Below, one piece after another: positions 7,838 through 17,148 of a stretch of DNA of 64,000 nt. Within the stretch, counting starts at the first letter, position 1. Each line of letters begins with the position of its first letter. Made by a program: the position numbers and the translations under genes. The notes under the pieces were generated by a model. It worked only from the letters and a program-made list of their open reading frames with translations, made no database searches and was not told the DNA's origin. Source of the DNA: Candidatus Thiobius zoothamnicola (lineage in GTDB: Bacteria > Pseudomonadota > Gammaproteobacteria > Chromatiales > Chromatiaceae); NCBI GenBank assembly GCA_030826945.1, contig JAPQLC010000023.1, positions 1 to 64,000 of the forward strand, read 5' to 3'.

Positions 7838-9106
7838 TTACCCCTCGTCTAAAAGTGTTTGCAATGCTGTTGTCATCTCAAAGTCAGTCCAGTCAGATGC
7901 GCCAAAAATGGCGTAGCGGATATGTTGATGTCGATCAAGCATCAAGTTGGTCGGGAAGCCGTGTACTTCCCAGGCTTTTAATGCGTCGCCATTTAAGTCT
8001 GACAGTACGGGAAAGGTGATTGAGTGGTCCGCCATAAAGGCGCGTATTGCTTCCGGTGACTCACCGACGTTCACCGCCAGGACTTCCAGGCCTTCTGATC
8101 GCCTGGTCGTGTATAAGTGTTGTAGCGAAGGCATCTCCTCCACACAATGTGGACACCAAGTTGCCCAAAAGTTGACGATAACCACCTTGCCTGCCAAATC
8201 CATCAAGTCAATTTTTTCACCAGTCCGTACAGCAGGTAGGTGCAGAGCGGGCGCGCGACGCCCGATAGGATAAGATCTGAGGAATTGATCGGCGTCGGGG
8301 TTTGCTGACGTCACCTTTTCTTCCTGGCGTATGGGGGCCGGATTGCCTGGCACACCGCCTGATGTTTCCAGCTGCGCAATGGCTTTGACCAACATGCCAG
8401 GTAAATGTTGGCTCATTTGCGCTTCCTGCGGACTGAATTGGGCGCGCAAGTAAAAATGCTCCCCAACTTCATGCAGTGTTTGTATGAAAACCGGGCTGCC
8501 GCCAACCGAAAGCGCGGCCACAAGCTCGGCTGTACGCCAATAGCTGCTTGAGTTTTTGGGTTGCAACAGATAAATGGGTGTATTGCTGGCGGTGGCAATC
8601 GAGAGAAATTTCGCCGTTTCGCCGCTTCGCGGGGTGCGAATGAACAAGTTGGGGTTAAATCCTAATAAACCACCTAGTTGATGCGTCGGCTCACCGCTTT
8701 GCTGATAACGACGAATGCCACGCAGCGCCAGTGCGTTCGTGCGGTCAGAAGCCATCACATAAACCGTTTTTTTACTTGCCAAGGCGGTTTCAAGCAGTTG
8801 TTGAATGACGCCAGGATCCACATTATTCAGACTGTAGCGACCAACTGGTATGAACCAGGCGCCATGCAAATCCGGTATCCAGACTTCCAGACCAAGTTCA
8901 GCCATGGCTGTGGCGGTGGCTGTCTGGCGTGGGGATAAGCCTTCTTCGGAAGGTAGCCACAGAATGAGATGCTTACCTTTCGCTGGATAAACCTCAATGT
9001 CCAATGCGGCTTCATCATCCAGCGCTATGGAATGCGCTTGTGGTGTGGCGGCATATAGCGGAAAAGCCAAAGATAGCAGTAAAACGAATGTCAGGGTGTT
9101 GTTCAT
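7838..9106 (-). CDS. Periplasmic TlpA-like thiol reductase fused to an alpha/beta-hydrolase-like domain
   Basis: This is a 422-residue protein. The signal peptide starts at MNNTLTFVLLLSLAFPLYAA (ATG at 9106; the frame extends to 9187 without signal features). Residues 25-255 resemble an alpha/beta hydrolase (HLILWLPSEEG, then VWIPDLHGAW), but the usual GxSxG nucleophile is not visible (VMASDRTN at that place). Residues 285-420 are a TlpA/ResA thioredoxin with WATWCPHC and a cis-proline (GFPTNLML). It probably reduces disulfides of periplasmic proteins, perhaps in cytochrome c maturation; its substrate is unknown. Confidence 0.78.
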   Translation of the reverse strand: MNNTLTFVLLLSLAFPLYAATPQAHSIALDDEAALDIEVYPAKGKHLILWLPSEEGLSPRQTATATAMAELGLEVWIPDLHGAWFIPVGRYSLNNVDPGVIQQLLETALASKKTVYVMASDRTNALALRGIRRYQQSGEPTHQLGGLLGFNPNLFIRTPRSGETAKFLSIATASNTPIYLLQPKNSSSYWRTAELVAALSVGGSPVFIQTLHEVGEHFYLRAQFSPQEAQMSQHLPGMLVKAIAQLETSGGVPGNPAPIRQEEKVTSANPDADQFLRSYPIGRRAPALHLPAVRTGEKIDLMDLAGKVVIVNFWATWCPHCVEEMPSLQHLYTTRRSEGLEVLAVNVGESPEAIRAFMADHSITFPVLSDLNGDALKAWEVHGFPTNLMLDRHQHIRYAIFGASDWTDFEMTTALQTLLDEG

Positions 9107-9209
9107 CGGCGCATTATAAAAGACCCATCTGCCACAATGGAAAGTCTTGCGATCCATATCGCTGGAAATCGTTCTGACAAGTGTCAATGTGATGTTATCC
9201 TTCGGAATT

Positions 9210-9225
9210 AATAATAGTTATTATT
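9210..9225. promoter_or_regulatory. Fur-box-like palindrome upstream of the iron-binding protein
   Basis: AATAATA-GT-TATTATT is a perfect 7-bp inverted repeat with a 2-base spacer. It lies in an AT-rich stretch 70 bases before the start of the Fe(III)-binding protein and resembles the 7-1-7 form of Fur operators. It lies between two divergent genes and could repress either under iron sufficiency. Confidence 0.45.
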
Positions 9226-9295
9226 TGTATTATCGAGAATATTTGCTTATTATATCGCCCGTATCCGCAATACTATTAAGGTCTGAATCTGAATC

Positions 9296-10309
9296 ATGAA
9301 ACAGTTTGTTGTCGTATTATTAATGGGTTTGTTAGGTGTTTCGACGGGATTCGCTGCCGAATTAAATTTGTATTCTTATCGCCAGCCTAAGTTAATCCAA
9401 CCGCTGTTGGAGGCTTTTACGGAAGAGTCCGGGATTAAAGTCAATGTTGTTTACGCCAAGAAAGGTATGCTGGAGCGAATCAAAGCTGAAGGTGTTAATT
9501 CACCAGCTGATTTGGTGCTGGCGGCAGACATTGGTCGTTTGAATGATATGGTTGAAGCAGACGTACTGGCGAAAACCTATTCGCCCATGCTGGAGAGCGC
9601 CATTCCCTCACATTTACGCGATCCGCAAGGTCTTTGGTATGGTCTGACTCAGCGTTCGCGGGTTATCTACGCATCTAAGAATCGGGTATCGGAAGACACG
9701 GAATTAACTTATGAATCTTTGGTTGACCCGCAGTGGCGGGGCCGTATTTGTATGCGTTCCGGTAAGAATGTCTACAATGTTTCGCTGATTGCATCCATGA
9801 TCGCTCACCATGGTGAGGCTGAAGCGAAAACCTGGTTAACAGGCGTCAAGGCTAATTTAGCACGTAGACCGCAAGGCAATGATCGTGCGCAAGCAAAAGC
9901 CGTTTTTGAAGGTCAATGCGATCTTGGCATTGGTAATACCTACTACTATGGCAAAATGGCGACTAATCAGAAGAAACCGGAACAGCAAGCCTGGGCTAAA
10001 TCCATTCGCGTGGTTTTTCCCAACCAGAACGATCGTGGTGCTCATATGAATGTTAGCGGCGCTGGTGTGTTGAAAAGCGCGAAAGACAAAAGGCTTGCGC
10101 TCAAACTCATCGAATTCTTAGCCAGTCCCAAAGCTCAGGCGATATATGCTCACCAGAATTTTGAATATCCGGTGATTCAAGGCGTGGATGCTGACAATGT
10201 GACGGCGGCATTAGGCGCATTTAAAGCGGATAAAATCCGTTTGACGAAAGTCGCCAAATACCGGGCGACAGCCAGTAAACTGGTTGACCAGGTGGCGTTT
10301 GATCAGTGA
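9296..10309 (+). CDS. Periplasmic Fe(III) ABC transporter substrate-binding protein (FbpA/FutA type)
   Basis: The 337-residue protein has a signal peptide ending near FAAE (residues 1-21). The mature protein begins LNLYSYRQPKLIQPLLEAF, typical of the ferric-binding FbpA/FutA/IdiA family. The paired tyrosines in GIGNTYYYGKM (about residue 220) are the expected iron ligands. No permease or ATPase gene follows, so it must serve a transporter encoded elsewhere. A Fur-box-like palindrome lies upstream, which fits iron-repressed expression. Confidence 0.9.
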   Translation: MKQFVVVLLMGLLGVSTGFAAELNLYSYRQPKLIQPLLEAFTEESGIKVNVVYAKKGMLERIKAEGVNSPADLVLAADIGRLNDMVEADVLAKTYSPMLESAIPSHLRDPQGLWYGLTQRSRVIYASKNRVSEDTELTYESLVDPQWRGRICMRSGKNVYNVSLIASMIAHHGEAEAKTWLTGVKANLARRPQGNDRAQAKAVFEGQCDLGIGNTYYYGKMATNQKKPEQQAWAKSIRVVFPNQNDRGAHMNVSGAGVLKSAKDKRLALKLIEFLASPKAQAIYAHQNFEYPVIQGVDADNVTAALGAFKADKIRLTKVAKYRATASKLVDQVAFDQ

Positions 10310-10455
10310 TCAATGAAACTTTAATAGGGTTTGCATTGAAGTGATTGATGGTGTGAAAAGGTGATACGAAAAAGATTTGCCATGTCGTTTGTAATTGATG
10401 AATGGGTCAGGTGTTTTGGAGGTTTGGCAAGAGAATAGGAGTTATCCGGGTATCT

Positions 10456-10785
10456 ATGAGGTTATATTCCACCAAAGCACTGGTTCTATTCGTCGCATTT
10501 TTTTTGGACTTTGCCATTGTCTATGGCGCGACGCCCAGTGGTTCTGTTGGTGCTGCCAATGCTGGAGGGGCTGGGGCGACGACTGGAGTAAGCGCAGGCG
10601 CAGCCAGTAATGTGGGTATTGCCGCCGGTGCCAGCGCGGCAGCTGGTGCAGCAACCGGCGGAGTTGCTTTGGGTACGATCGCCACAGCGGCGATGGCAGC
10701 GGCGACAGTTGCTGGGGTTGCTTTAGGTGCTGCTGGTGGGGGAAATAGCGGGACTTCTACATCCACGACCACTTCCACGTATTGA
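10456..10785 (+). CDS. YjbE/GfcA-like small Ala/Gly/Thr-rich secreted protein
   Basis: The 109-residue protein has a signal peptide (residues 1-24, LVLFVAFFLDFAIVYGA), a low-complexity Ala/Gly body, and the ending GVALGAAGGGNSGTSTST. The ending closely resembles E. coli YjbE ([20 protein letters not shown]), an exopolysaccharide-production protein. The neighbouring yjbF-like gene supports this, although it is on the opposite strand, not in the same operon. I start at the ATG at 10456, which begins the signal peptide; AGGAG is 14 bases upstream. Its biochemical role is unknown. Confidence 0.7.
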   Translation: MRLYSTKALVLFVAFFLDFAIVYGATPSGSVGAANAGGAGATTGVSAGAASNVGIAAGASAAAGAATGGVALGTIATAAMAAATVAGVALGAAGGGNSGTSTSTTTSTY

Positions 10786-10818
10786 GCGCATGGTGAATAT
10801 GGTGACATCTATCAGGGG

Positions 10819-11496
10819 TCAGGCTTGGGTAGGTCGCTTGAGTATTTCAATACTGGCTGCCGGCATATTGGGCGCGAAATGTTGCAAGCTACGCCACATA
10901 ACGCCCTGTTCGGGCGAGATCCAATAAATATTCATATGTTGCCACCCAATAAGTGGTGCTTTGCAATATTCCTGGATTTTTAAAGTTGAGTAGGCAATAC
11001 CTAAAATGGTGATTGTTTCTTCGCCGACGTATTGTAAGCTTGATTGGATGTTGACTTGGTAAAAATCGTTGTGCTCAATATCAATTTCCCGCTGATATTG
11101 AGTGTGCCTGGATTGACTGTGTATCATCGGCATGAGTGGTGTGGAGAGATAATGCGCGCCCCTAAGATTAGTCCCCAATCCAACGGTTCTGACGATATGC
11201 CCACGCCGCGTGATGATGACGGCCTGATCAGCCGAAATCCAGTGTAAATCATCATTTTCTTGTCGGCCAAGCACCAACAAGCTGCGTGGCCCTCTGCCAA
11301 TTTTCACCTGGATGCAAGCATATGGCAGCGCATTGATTTGTGATCGTGATAAAGCGACATCTGGATAGCCATTCGCCAGTAAGTTGATGGCTTCGACGGT
11401 TGATTGCATGAGAGAAAGAGGGCTGGATGAGCAGCCCGAGAGGCCAAATAAGCTGATCAGCGAAGAGAGAAGATGTCGTCTGGATAGGGTCATCAT
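10819..11496 (-). CDS. YjbF/GfcB-family outer-membrane lipoprotein
   Basis: The 225-residue protein has a lipoprotein signal (LISLFGLSGC, lipidated Cys near residue 22). The remainder matches the YjbF/GfcB family: VALSRSQINALPYACIQVKI, LVLGRQENDDLHWISADQ, then GLGTNLRG and a C-terminal WISPEQGVMWRS repeat. In enterobacteria this family acts in exopolysaccharide or group 4 capsule secretion with YjbG and YjbH, neither of which is present here. It converges with the yjbE-like gene, with 33 bases between their ends. Confidence 0.82.
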   Translation of the reverse strand: MMTLSRRHLLSSLISLFGLSGCSSSPLSLMQSTVEAINLLANGYPDVALSRSQINALPYACIQVKIGRGPRSLLVLGRQENDDLHWISADQAVIITRRGHIVRTVGLGTNLRGAHYLSTPLMPMIHSQSRHTQYQREIDIEHNDFYQVNIQSSLQYVGEETITILGIAYSTLKIQEYCKAPLIGWQHMNIYWISPEQGVMWRSLQHFAPNMPAASIEILKRPTQA

Positions 11497-11826
11497 ATGG
11501 TTCCAGCTTAATAGATTATTTTGGTTGCGCGTTGTCAGGAAATGGGTTTGGTATCCACTTAATGCTAAATTCGGAGTTTGGCCGGATAAACAGGATTTAC
11601 GATACTCAGTTTGACCTCTCTTGAGATCGCCAATAGAATAGGCCGATGAGTTGGCGGCTGTTTAAATGCTACTCAAGTGGTGCGATACAGTGTTCTGAAT
11701 GGCTTCAGAAGGTGCATTTACATCCAGTAAACAGTTTTCTCGCCTGTTTTGGCCTTGTTTCGCGCTTACCTGAGTGAATCTTAGCAGCCTGTTACGCCGG
11801 CATTGAATTTGTAAGCCGGTTTCAGG
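11497..11826. other. 330-base non-coding stretch before the rimP operon
   Basis: I see no credible gene here. The stretch holds one copy of the TTGTTTCGCGCTTACCTGAG repeat (listed separately) and the promoter region of the rimP operon. I found no tRNA, although a tRNA often lies upstream of rimP in related bacteria. Confidence 0.5.
11734..11796 (+). repeat. Intergenic repeat copy A (core TTGTTTCGCGCTTACCTGAG)
   Basis: It shares the identical 20-base core (11755-11774) with copy B at 19342-19361. Similarity continues on both sides: GTTTTCT upstream, and GAAT then AGCCTGTTA downstream. Both copies are intergenic. Whether the element is a decayed mobile repeat or a regulatory site cannot be decided from two copies. 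Confidence 0.6.
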
Positions 11827-11850
11827 AACCCCGATTACGGGGTTTTTTTT
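11827..11850 (+). terminator. Rho-independent terminator upstream of rimP
   Basis: AACCCCG-ATTA-CGGGGTT is followed by eight T residues. With no plus-strand gene directly upstream, it probably ends a leader transcript and may act as an attenuator for the rimP-nusA-infB operon. Confidence 0.75.
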
Positions 11851-11864
11851 GTGGTTACAGGAAG

Positions 11865-11886
11865 TGGGCCTTCAGGCCCATTTTTT
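11865..11886 (+). promoter_or_regulatory. rimP: Hairpin plus T-run abutting the rimP start
   Basis: TGGGCC-TTCA-GGCCCA is followed by six T residues and then directly by the start region. It has the form of an intrinsic terminator placed where a ribosome binding site would be expected. It suggests that rimP expression is controlled by attenuation or by access to the start. Confidence 0.6.
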
Positions 11887-11892
11887 ATGCTG

Positions 11893-12351
11893 ATGAGTCA
11901 GGTTTCACTGGAATTGCAGGATAAGGTGGCTGGTGTCGCGGAGGCATTAGGCTATCAGTTGTGGGGCATTGAGCTATCTTCCCCGTCGGGAAGGGGGCAA
12001 TTATTGCGCATTTATATTGATAAGCCGGATGGAGTCAATCTGGATGATTGCGCTTTGGTCAGCGCTCAGGTAAGCGCTTTGTTGGATGTTGAAGATCCGA
12101 TTGCTGGTCGATATGTGCTTGAGGTGTCTTCGCCTGGTATGGACAGGCCGATTTTCACGTTGGCACAGTTTGCAGCTTTATGTGGCAGTCGGATTCGTGT
12201 CAAGTTGAGATCCACGGTAACTGGGCGTAAAAATTATCGTGGGGAATTGCACGCGGTCGAAGGTGAATGCCTCAAATTGATCGTTGATGAACAACAGGTT
12301 GAACTGTTTTTCCCGGATGTTGAATCAGCGCATGTCGCGCCTGAGTTTTAG
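11893..12351 (+). CDS. rimP: Ribosome maturation factor RimP
   Basis: The 152-residue form is normal length. RimP helps assemble the 30S subunit. Recognisable stretches are EALGYQLWGIE, LRIYIDKPDG, VSALLDVEDPI and LEVSSPGMDRP. I prefer ATG 11893 (MSQVSLELQDKV) because it aligns with the E. coli start; ATG 11887 and GTG 11851 are also in frame, but the latter would translate the hairpin. It opens the conserved rimP-nusA-infB-rbfA-truB operon. Confidence 0.93.
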   Translation: MSQVSLELQDKVAGVAEALGYQLWGIELSSPSGRGQLLRIYIDKPDGVNLDDCALVSAQVSALLDVEDPIAGRYVLEVSSPGMDRPIFTLAQFAALCGSRIRVKLRSTVTGRKNYRGELHAVEGECLKLIVDEQQVELFFPDVESAHVAPEF

Positions 12352-12472
12352 TCGGCTTGTGAATGGTGGTTTAGCGGCTGGTCAGGAACATTGATTTGTT
12401 GAAGAGATCGACTCAACAGAAACTCACGCAAAGTTTGTTAATTAATCTGGATTTTGGTTGGAAAATAAGCGA

Positions 12473-13975
12473 ATGAATAAAGAGATTCTGCTCGTTGTCG
12501 AGGCGGTTTCCAATGAGAAAGATGTTGAGAAGGGCATTATCTTTGAGGCGATTGAAGCCGCTTTGGCGGCCGCCACACGCCGGAAACATGGCGGCGAGAT
12601 TGAAGTGCGCGTGCAAATAGATCGTGCGACGGGTGACTATGAAACCTTCCGACGCTGGCTGATTGTGGATGATGCCGAAACCCAGATTTTGGCGAATCCC
12701 ATGGCGGAAATCACCTTGTCAGCCGCGTTGGCCACGGATCCCGATGTCGAGGCAGGCGGTTATGTGGAAGATCAAATCGATTCCATCGAGTTTGGCCGCA
12801 TCGCCGCGCAAAATGCGAAGCAAGTTATCGTGCAGAAGGTCCGTGAGGCTGAACGGGCCAAAGTGATTGATGCTTTTCAAGATCGTTTGAATCAATTGGT
12901 TTCAGGCGCTGTTAAACGGGTCGAGCGTAACTCCATCGTGCTGGATCTGGGCGGTAATGCTGAGGCGTTGGTGCTCAAGAATGACATGATTCCCAAAGAA
13001 GCGGCCCGGGTTGGAGATCGTCTGCGCGGTTATTTGTATGAAATTCGGGGCGAGGGCCGAGGCCCTCAATTGATGGTGTCGCGTAATACGCCGGATTTAC
13101 TGATTGAGTTATTCAAGTTGGAAGTGCCTGAAGTCGGTGAAGGCACCATTGAGATTATCGGCGCGGCCCGCGATCCCGGGCTGCGCGCCAAAATCGCTGT
13201 GCGGGCGAAAGACGCACGGATTGATCCGATCGGTGCTTGCGTTGGCATGCGCGGTGCTCGTGTACAGGCGGTCTCGAATGAACTGGGCGGCGAGCGCGTC
13301 GATATCATCCTGTGGGACGATAATCCGGCGCAGTTCGTTATCAATGCGATGTCACCGGCTGATGTGGTTTCCATCGTATTGGATGAAGACGGCCATAGCA
13401 TGGATGTCGCCGTTAAAAATGAAAGTCTTTCGCAAGCGATTGGTCGTGGTGGTCAGAATGTGCGTTTAGCCAGCCAATTGACGGGTTGGACGCTGAATGT
13501 GATGAGTGAGGATCAGGCCAGCGAAAAGAATCACGCTGAAGTGCAAGTTTATGTCAAGCGTTTCATGGAGCAGCTTGATGTGGATGAAGAAGTCGCGGCG
13601 ATTCTAGTGCAGGAGGGTTTCACCCAAATTGAGGAAATCGCCTACGTTGATGAGGATGAAATGCTGGGTATTGAGGAATTCGACGAGGAAATTGTCGAAG
13701 AACTGCGCAAGCGATCAAATGATGCATTGTTGACCCGGGCGATTGCGAACGAAGAAGTGCTGGATGCGACAGAACCAGCGGAAGATTTATTAAGTATGGA
13801 TGGTATGGATGCGGTATTAGCGCATCAAATGGCTGCTCGAGGCATTGTGACAATGGAAGATTTAGCGGAATGTGCGATTGACGATCTGATGGTGATTGAT
13901 GATATGGATGAAGCACGTGCCGGCGAATTGATTATGACTGCGCGCGCGCCTTGGTTTGTTGAGGGTGCGGAATAA
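12473..13975 (+). CDS. nusA: Transcription termination/antitermination factor NusA
   Basis: The 500-residue protein has the NusA N-terminal domain ([16 protein letters not shown]), an S1 domain (about 130-200), two KH domains (about 230-345; [15 protein letters not shown] and [15 protein letters not shown]) and acidic C-terminal repeats (about 360-500) that bind RNA polymerase in gammaproteobacteria. ATG 12473 is chosen because the protein then begins as family members do; the frame opens 15 bases earlier. It is second in the rimP operon. Confidence 0.97.
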   Translation: MNKEILLVVEAVSNEKDVEKGIIFEAIEAALAAATRRKHGGEIEVRVQIDRATGDYETFRRWLIVDDAETQILANPMAEITLSAALATDPDVEAGGYVEDQIDSIEFGRIAAQNAKQVIVQKVREAERAKVIDAFQDRLNQLVSGAVKRVERNSIVLDLGGNAEALVLKNDMIPKEAARVGDRLRGYLYEIRGEGRGPQLMVSRNTPDLLIELFKLEVPEVGEGTIEIIGAARDPGLRAKIAVRAKDARIDPIGACVGMRGARVQAVSNELGGERVDIILWDDNPAQFVINAMSPADVVSIVLDEDGHSMDVAVKNESLSQAIGRGGQNVRLASQLTGWTLNVMSEDQASEKNHAEVQVYVKRFMEQLDVDEEVAAILVQEGFTQIEEIAYVDEDEMLGIEEFDEEIVEELRKRSNDALLTRAIANEEVLDATEPAEDLLSMDGMDAVLAHQMAARGIVTMEDLAECAIDDLMVIDDMDEARAGELIMTARAPWFVEGAE

Positions 13976-13986
13976 GAGGGTTAGGC

Positions 13987-16737
13987 ATGAGTGAAGTAAC
14001 GGTCAATCAATTAGCCACTGATGTGGGCATTCCTGTTGATCGCCTGCTGAAGCAGTTGAAAGAAGCAGGTGTGGGTAAAAGGTCGGCGGCGGACAGGGTC
14101 AGTGAGCAGGAAAAGATTCGCTTATTGAATTATTTGCGGCGCAGTCATGGCAAAAATGAGAAAAAGTCAGACGATAATGCGAAAAAAGTCACCCTGAAAA
14201 AACGCACCACCACAGAATTGCGACAGTCTTCAGGTAATTCTGGGGGGCGCACGAATACGCGCAGTACGCCAAATCGCGGTGCGGGCAAAGGCAAGACGGT
14301 GAGTGTTGAGGTGCGACGTAAACGTACTATCGTGAAAAAACCGCCGAAGGAAACCGATAAGGAACGTGCGATCCGTGAAATGGAGGCGGCGCAAAAAGCT
14401 TTGGCTGAGCAGGCGGCCCAGCGTGAAGCCATTGCCGCGCAAGAAAAAGCCCGACGTGATTTGATCATTGAGCGTCGGCGCCAGGAAGATGCGGAAAAAG
14501 AACGTGAAACGGCAGCCCGGAAGGCGGCTGAGCAGGAAAAGCTCGCGGCGGAACAACTGGCGCAGCAGCAGGCTGAGGCCGAACGGCAAGCGGCCGAAGA
14601 AGCCGCCACGCGTCAGCCTGAAGAGTCCGCTGAAAAAACAGTGGGGGCGAATCAGCAATCAACCCAAGCCGCTGTTACAGGTGGTGATGCCAAACGGGAA
14701 GTCGCAAAAGCGGCGCCGGCCAAAGCCAAACCGAATAAAAAAGAGGGCGATGCGGCGGAAAGCGCCAAGCCGGGGAAATCGGCGAAAAAACCGAAACGGG
14801 TGCGTAATGCGTCTGGTGGCGATGAAGGCAGTAACCGTCGTCCCGCTAAACGTCGTGAATTGCATGTGGCTGACGGTAAACGCGGTAAGTCCAGCGCTCG
14901 CCGAGGCGCTAAAAAGGCGGAAAAACCCGCCTTGCCAGATACCCGGCATGCTTTCCAGAAGCCGGTTGAACCCAAGCAATTGACCGTAAGCGTGCCGGAA
15001 ACGATCACGGCTGGTGATTTGGGACAACGTATGTCCGTGAAATCGTCTGAAGTGATCAAGGCGTTGATGAAAATGGGCATGATGGTGACCATCAACCAAC
15101 CGCTCGACCAGGAAACCGCCATGCTGGTGGTGGAAGAGATGGGCCATGTCGCTGAAGTGGAAAAAGTGGCGAATGTGGAAGAAGAGATGTTCACCAAGCT
15201 GGAGGCGCATCATCAACAAGGTGAGATGTCGCCGCGCGCCCCAGTCGTCACCATTATGGGACACGTCGATCATGGTAAAACCTCTTTGCTGGATCATATC
15301 CGCGCGACCCGGGTGGCAGCTGGTGAAGCTGGAGGCATTACCCAACATATTGGTGCTTATCATGTGGAAACCGGTCACGGCATGATCACTTTCCTGGATA
15401 CACCAGGGCACGCGGCGTTTTCCGCCATGCGTGCGCGCGGTGCCAAAGCGACGGATGTTGTTGTGCTGGTCGTGGCCGCTGATGATGGCGTAATGCCGCA
15501 GACCAAAGAAGCGATTCAACATGCGCGTGCGGCTGAAGTGCCTCTGGTGGTGGCGATTAATAAAATGGATAAGCTGGAAGCTCAGCCGGATCGTGTCATG
15601 CAGGAGCTGGTGGCTGAAGAGGTTGTGCCGGAAGAATGGGGTGGCGACACCCAGTTCATCAAAGTGTCCGCGCATACCGGCGAAGGCATTGAGCAATTGT
15701 TGGAAGCTTTGTTGCTGCAAGCTGAACTGCTGGAGTTGCAAGCGGTTGAGCAAGGCCTGGCTCGTGGCATTATCGTCGAATCCAGCCTGGACAAAGGTCG
15801 TGGTCCGGTCGCCACGGTATTGGTGCAGTCAGGCATGCTGCGTCAGGGCGATTCCATCGTATCCGGGGCCGAATATGGCCGGGTCAGAGCGATGTTTGAT
15901 GAGAATGGCCGCCCGGTCAAGACGGCAGGCCCGTCTATCCCTGTTCAATTGCTGGGTTTGTCTGCTGCGCCTTCAGCCGGTGATGATTTGGTGGCGGTCG
16001 CGGATGAAAAGAAAGCGCGTGAAGTTGCTGAGTTGCGCCGTGAACGCAGCCGTCAGGGCCGTATTGCGGAGCAAAAAGCCGCTAAGCTGGATCAAATGTT
16101 CTCCCGAATGGCTGAGGGGGATGTCGCCTATGTCAATCTGGTGATTAAGGCGGATGTGCAAGGTTCGGTCGAAGCCTTGAAAGAATCGCTGTTAAAAATC
16201 CAGACGGATGAAGCCAAAGTCAAAATCGTTGCCGCCGGCGTTGGTGGTATCAATGAGTCGGATGCCAATTTGGCGATCACTTCGGATGCGGCGGTGATTG
16301 GCTTTAATGTGCGTGCGGATGCTTCAGCGCGCCGGGTGATTGATGAGGGCGGTATTGACTTGCGTTATTACAGCATCATTTATGAAGTGATTGATGATGT
16401 GAAGAAAGCCGTATCCGGCTTGTTGTCGCCGGAAATCCGTGAAACCATTATCGGTCTGGCCGAAGTGCGTGATGTTTTCCGCTCCTCCCGTCTGGGTGCC
16501 ATTGCTGGTTGCATGGTACTGGAAGGCGTGGTCAAAAAATCCAATCCTATCCGGGTATTGCGTGACAATGTCGTCGTCTATGAAGGGCAGTTGGAATCCT
16601 TACGCCGCTTCAAAGACGACGCGAATGAAGTCAAAGCGGGCACTGAATGCGGCATTGGGGTGAAAAATTACAATGATGTGAAATCCGGCGACCAGATCGA
16701 AGTTTATGAGCGTGTGGAAGTTGCCCGTGAAATTTAA
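13987..16737 (+). CDS. infB: Translation initiation factor IF-2
   Basis: The 916-residue GTPase delivers initiator tRNA to the ribosome. The N-terminal IF2 domain ([20 protein letters not shown]) is followed by a long charged Lys/Ala/Glu region (about 50-330), a second IF2-N domain, and the G domain with [12 protein letters not shown] (about 424), DTPGHAAF and NKMDK. The C-terminal domains include [13 protein letters not shown]. It lies 11 bases after nusA. The long charged region accounts for the long open frames on the opposite strand. Confidence 0.98.
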   Translation: MSEVTVNQLATDVGIPVDRLLKQLKEAGVGKRSAADRVSEQEKIRLLNYLRRSHGKNEKKSDDNAKKVTLKKRTTTELRQSSGNSGGRTNTRSTPNRGAGKGKTVSVEVRRKRTIVKKPPKETDKERAIREMEAAQKALAEQAAQREAIAAQEKARRDLIIERRRQEDAEKERETAARKAAEQEKLAAEQLAQQQAEAERQAAEEAATRQPEESAEKTVGANQQSTQAAVTGGDAKREVAKAAPAKAKPNKKEGDAAESAKPGKSAKKPKRVRNASGGDEGSNRRPAKRRELHVADGKRGKSSARRGAKKAEKPALPDTRHAFQKPVEPKQLTVSVPETITAGDLGQRMSVKSSEVIKALMKMGMMVTINQPLDQETAMLVVEEMGHVAEVEKVANVEEEMFTKLEAHHQQGEMSPRAPVVTIMGHVDHGKTSLLDHIRATRVAAGEAGGITQHIGAYHVETGHGMITFLDTPGHAAFSAMRARGAKATDVVVLVVAADDGVMPQTKEAIQHARAAEVPLVVAINKMDKLEAQPDRVMQELVAEEVVPEEWGGDTQFIKVSAHTGEGIEQLLEALLLQAELLELQAVEQGLARGIIVESSLDKGRGPVATVLVQSGMLRQGDSIVSGAEYGRVRAMFDENGRPVKTAGPSIPVQLLGLSAAPSAGDDLVAVADEKKAREVAELRRERSRQGRIAEQKAAKLDQMFSRMAEGDVAYVNLVIKADVQGSVEALKESLLKIQTDEAKVKIVAAGVGGINESDANLAITSDAAVIGFNVRADASARRVIDEGGIDLRYYSIIYEVIDDVKKAVSGLLSPEIRETIIGLAEVRDVFRSSRLGAIAGCMVLEGVVKKSNPIRVLRDNVVVYEGQLESLRRFKDDANEVKAGTECGIGVKNYNDVKSGDQIEVYERVEVAREI

Positions 16738-16769
16738 CGTTTGGTTTGCCTGTCGGCGGGTGAAAAGCT

Positions 16770-17147
16770 ATGCGTGAATTTGGCCGTGAAGAGCGGGTCG
16801 GCGCTGAAATGCAACGTGAGCTGGCGAGTTTGTTGCGTAATGAAGCGCGTGATCCGCGTTTGCGCCAGGTCACTGTGCAAGAGGTGCGTGTCGCGCGGGA
16901 TTTATCGCATGCGCGGGTGTTTTTTTCTTTGCTGGAGCATCAGCAGCCTGCCGAAATTGAAGCGGTTTTGCGTAAGGCCGCTGGTTTTCTGCGTCGTCGG
17001 CTGGCGGAAACCTTGATGCTCAGAACAGTACCGATGCTGCATTTTGAATATGATCACTCTTTTGAAACGGGGATGCGCTTATCCGGCCTGATTGATCAGG
17101 CGATTGCGCAGGAGTCTTCGCATTCGACGGCGGAACAGGACGTTTGA
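16770..17147 (+). CDS. rbfA: Ribosome-binding factor A
   Basis: The 125-residue protein matches RbfA in length and pattern: RVGAEMQRELASLLRNEARDP near the start, then VRVARDLSHARVF and LRTVPMLHFEYDHSFE near the C-terminus. RbfA helps mature the 16S rRNA 5' end and supports cold growth. It sits between infB and truB, ending one base before the truB start. Confidence 0.96.
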   Translation: MREFGREERVGAEMQRELASLLRNEARDPRLRQVTVQEVRVARDLSHARVFFSLLEHQQPAEIEAVLRKAAGFLRRRLAETLMLRTVPMLHFEYDHSFETGMRLSGLIDQAIAQESSHSTAEQDV

Positions 17148-17148
17148 T

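Noticed and set aside
14145-15753. Several long open frames on the minus strand opposite infB, up to 364 codons
   Set aside because: They arise from the repetitive, GC-rich Lys/Ala/Glu coding region of IF-2 on the plus strand and have low-complexity translations without start signals.
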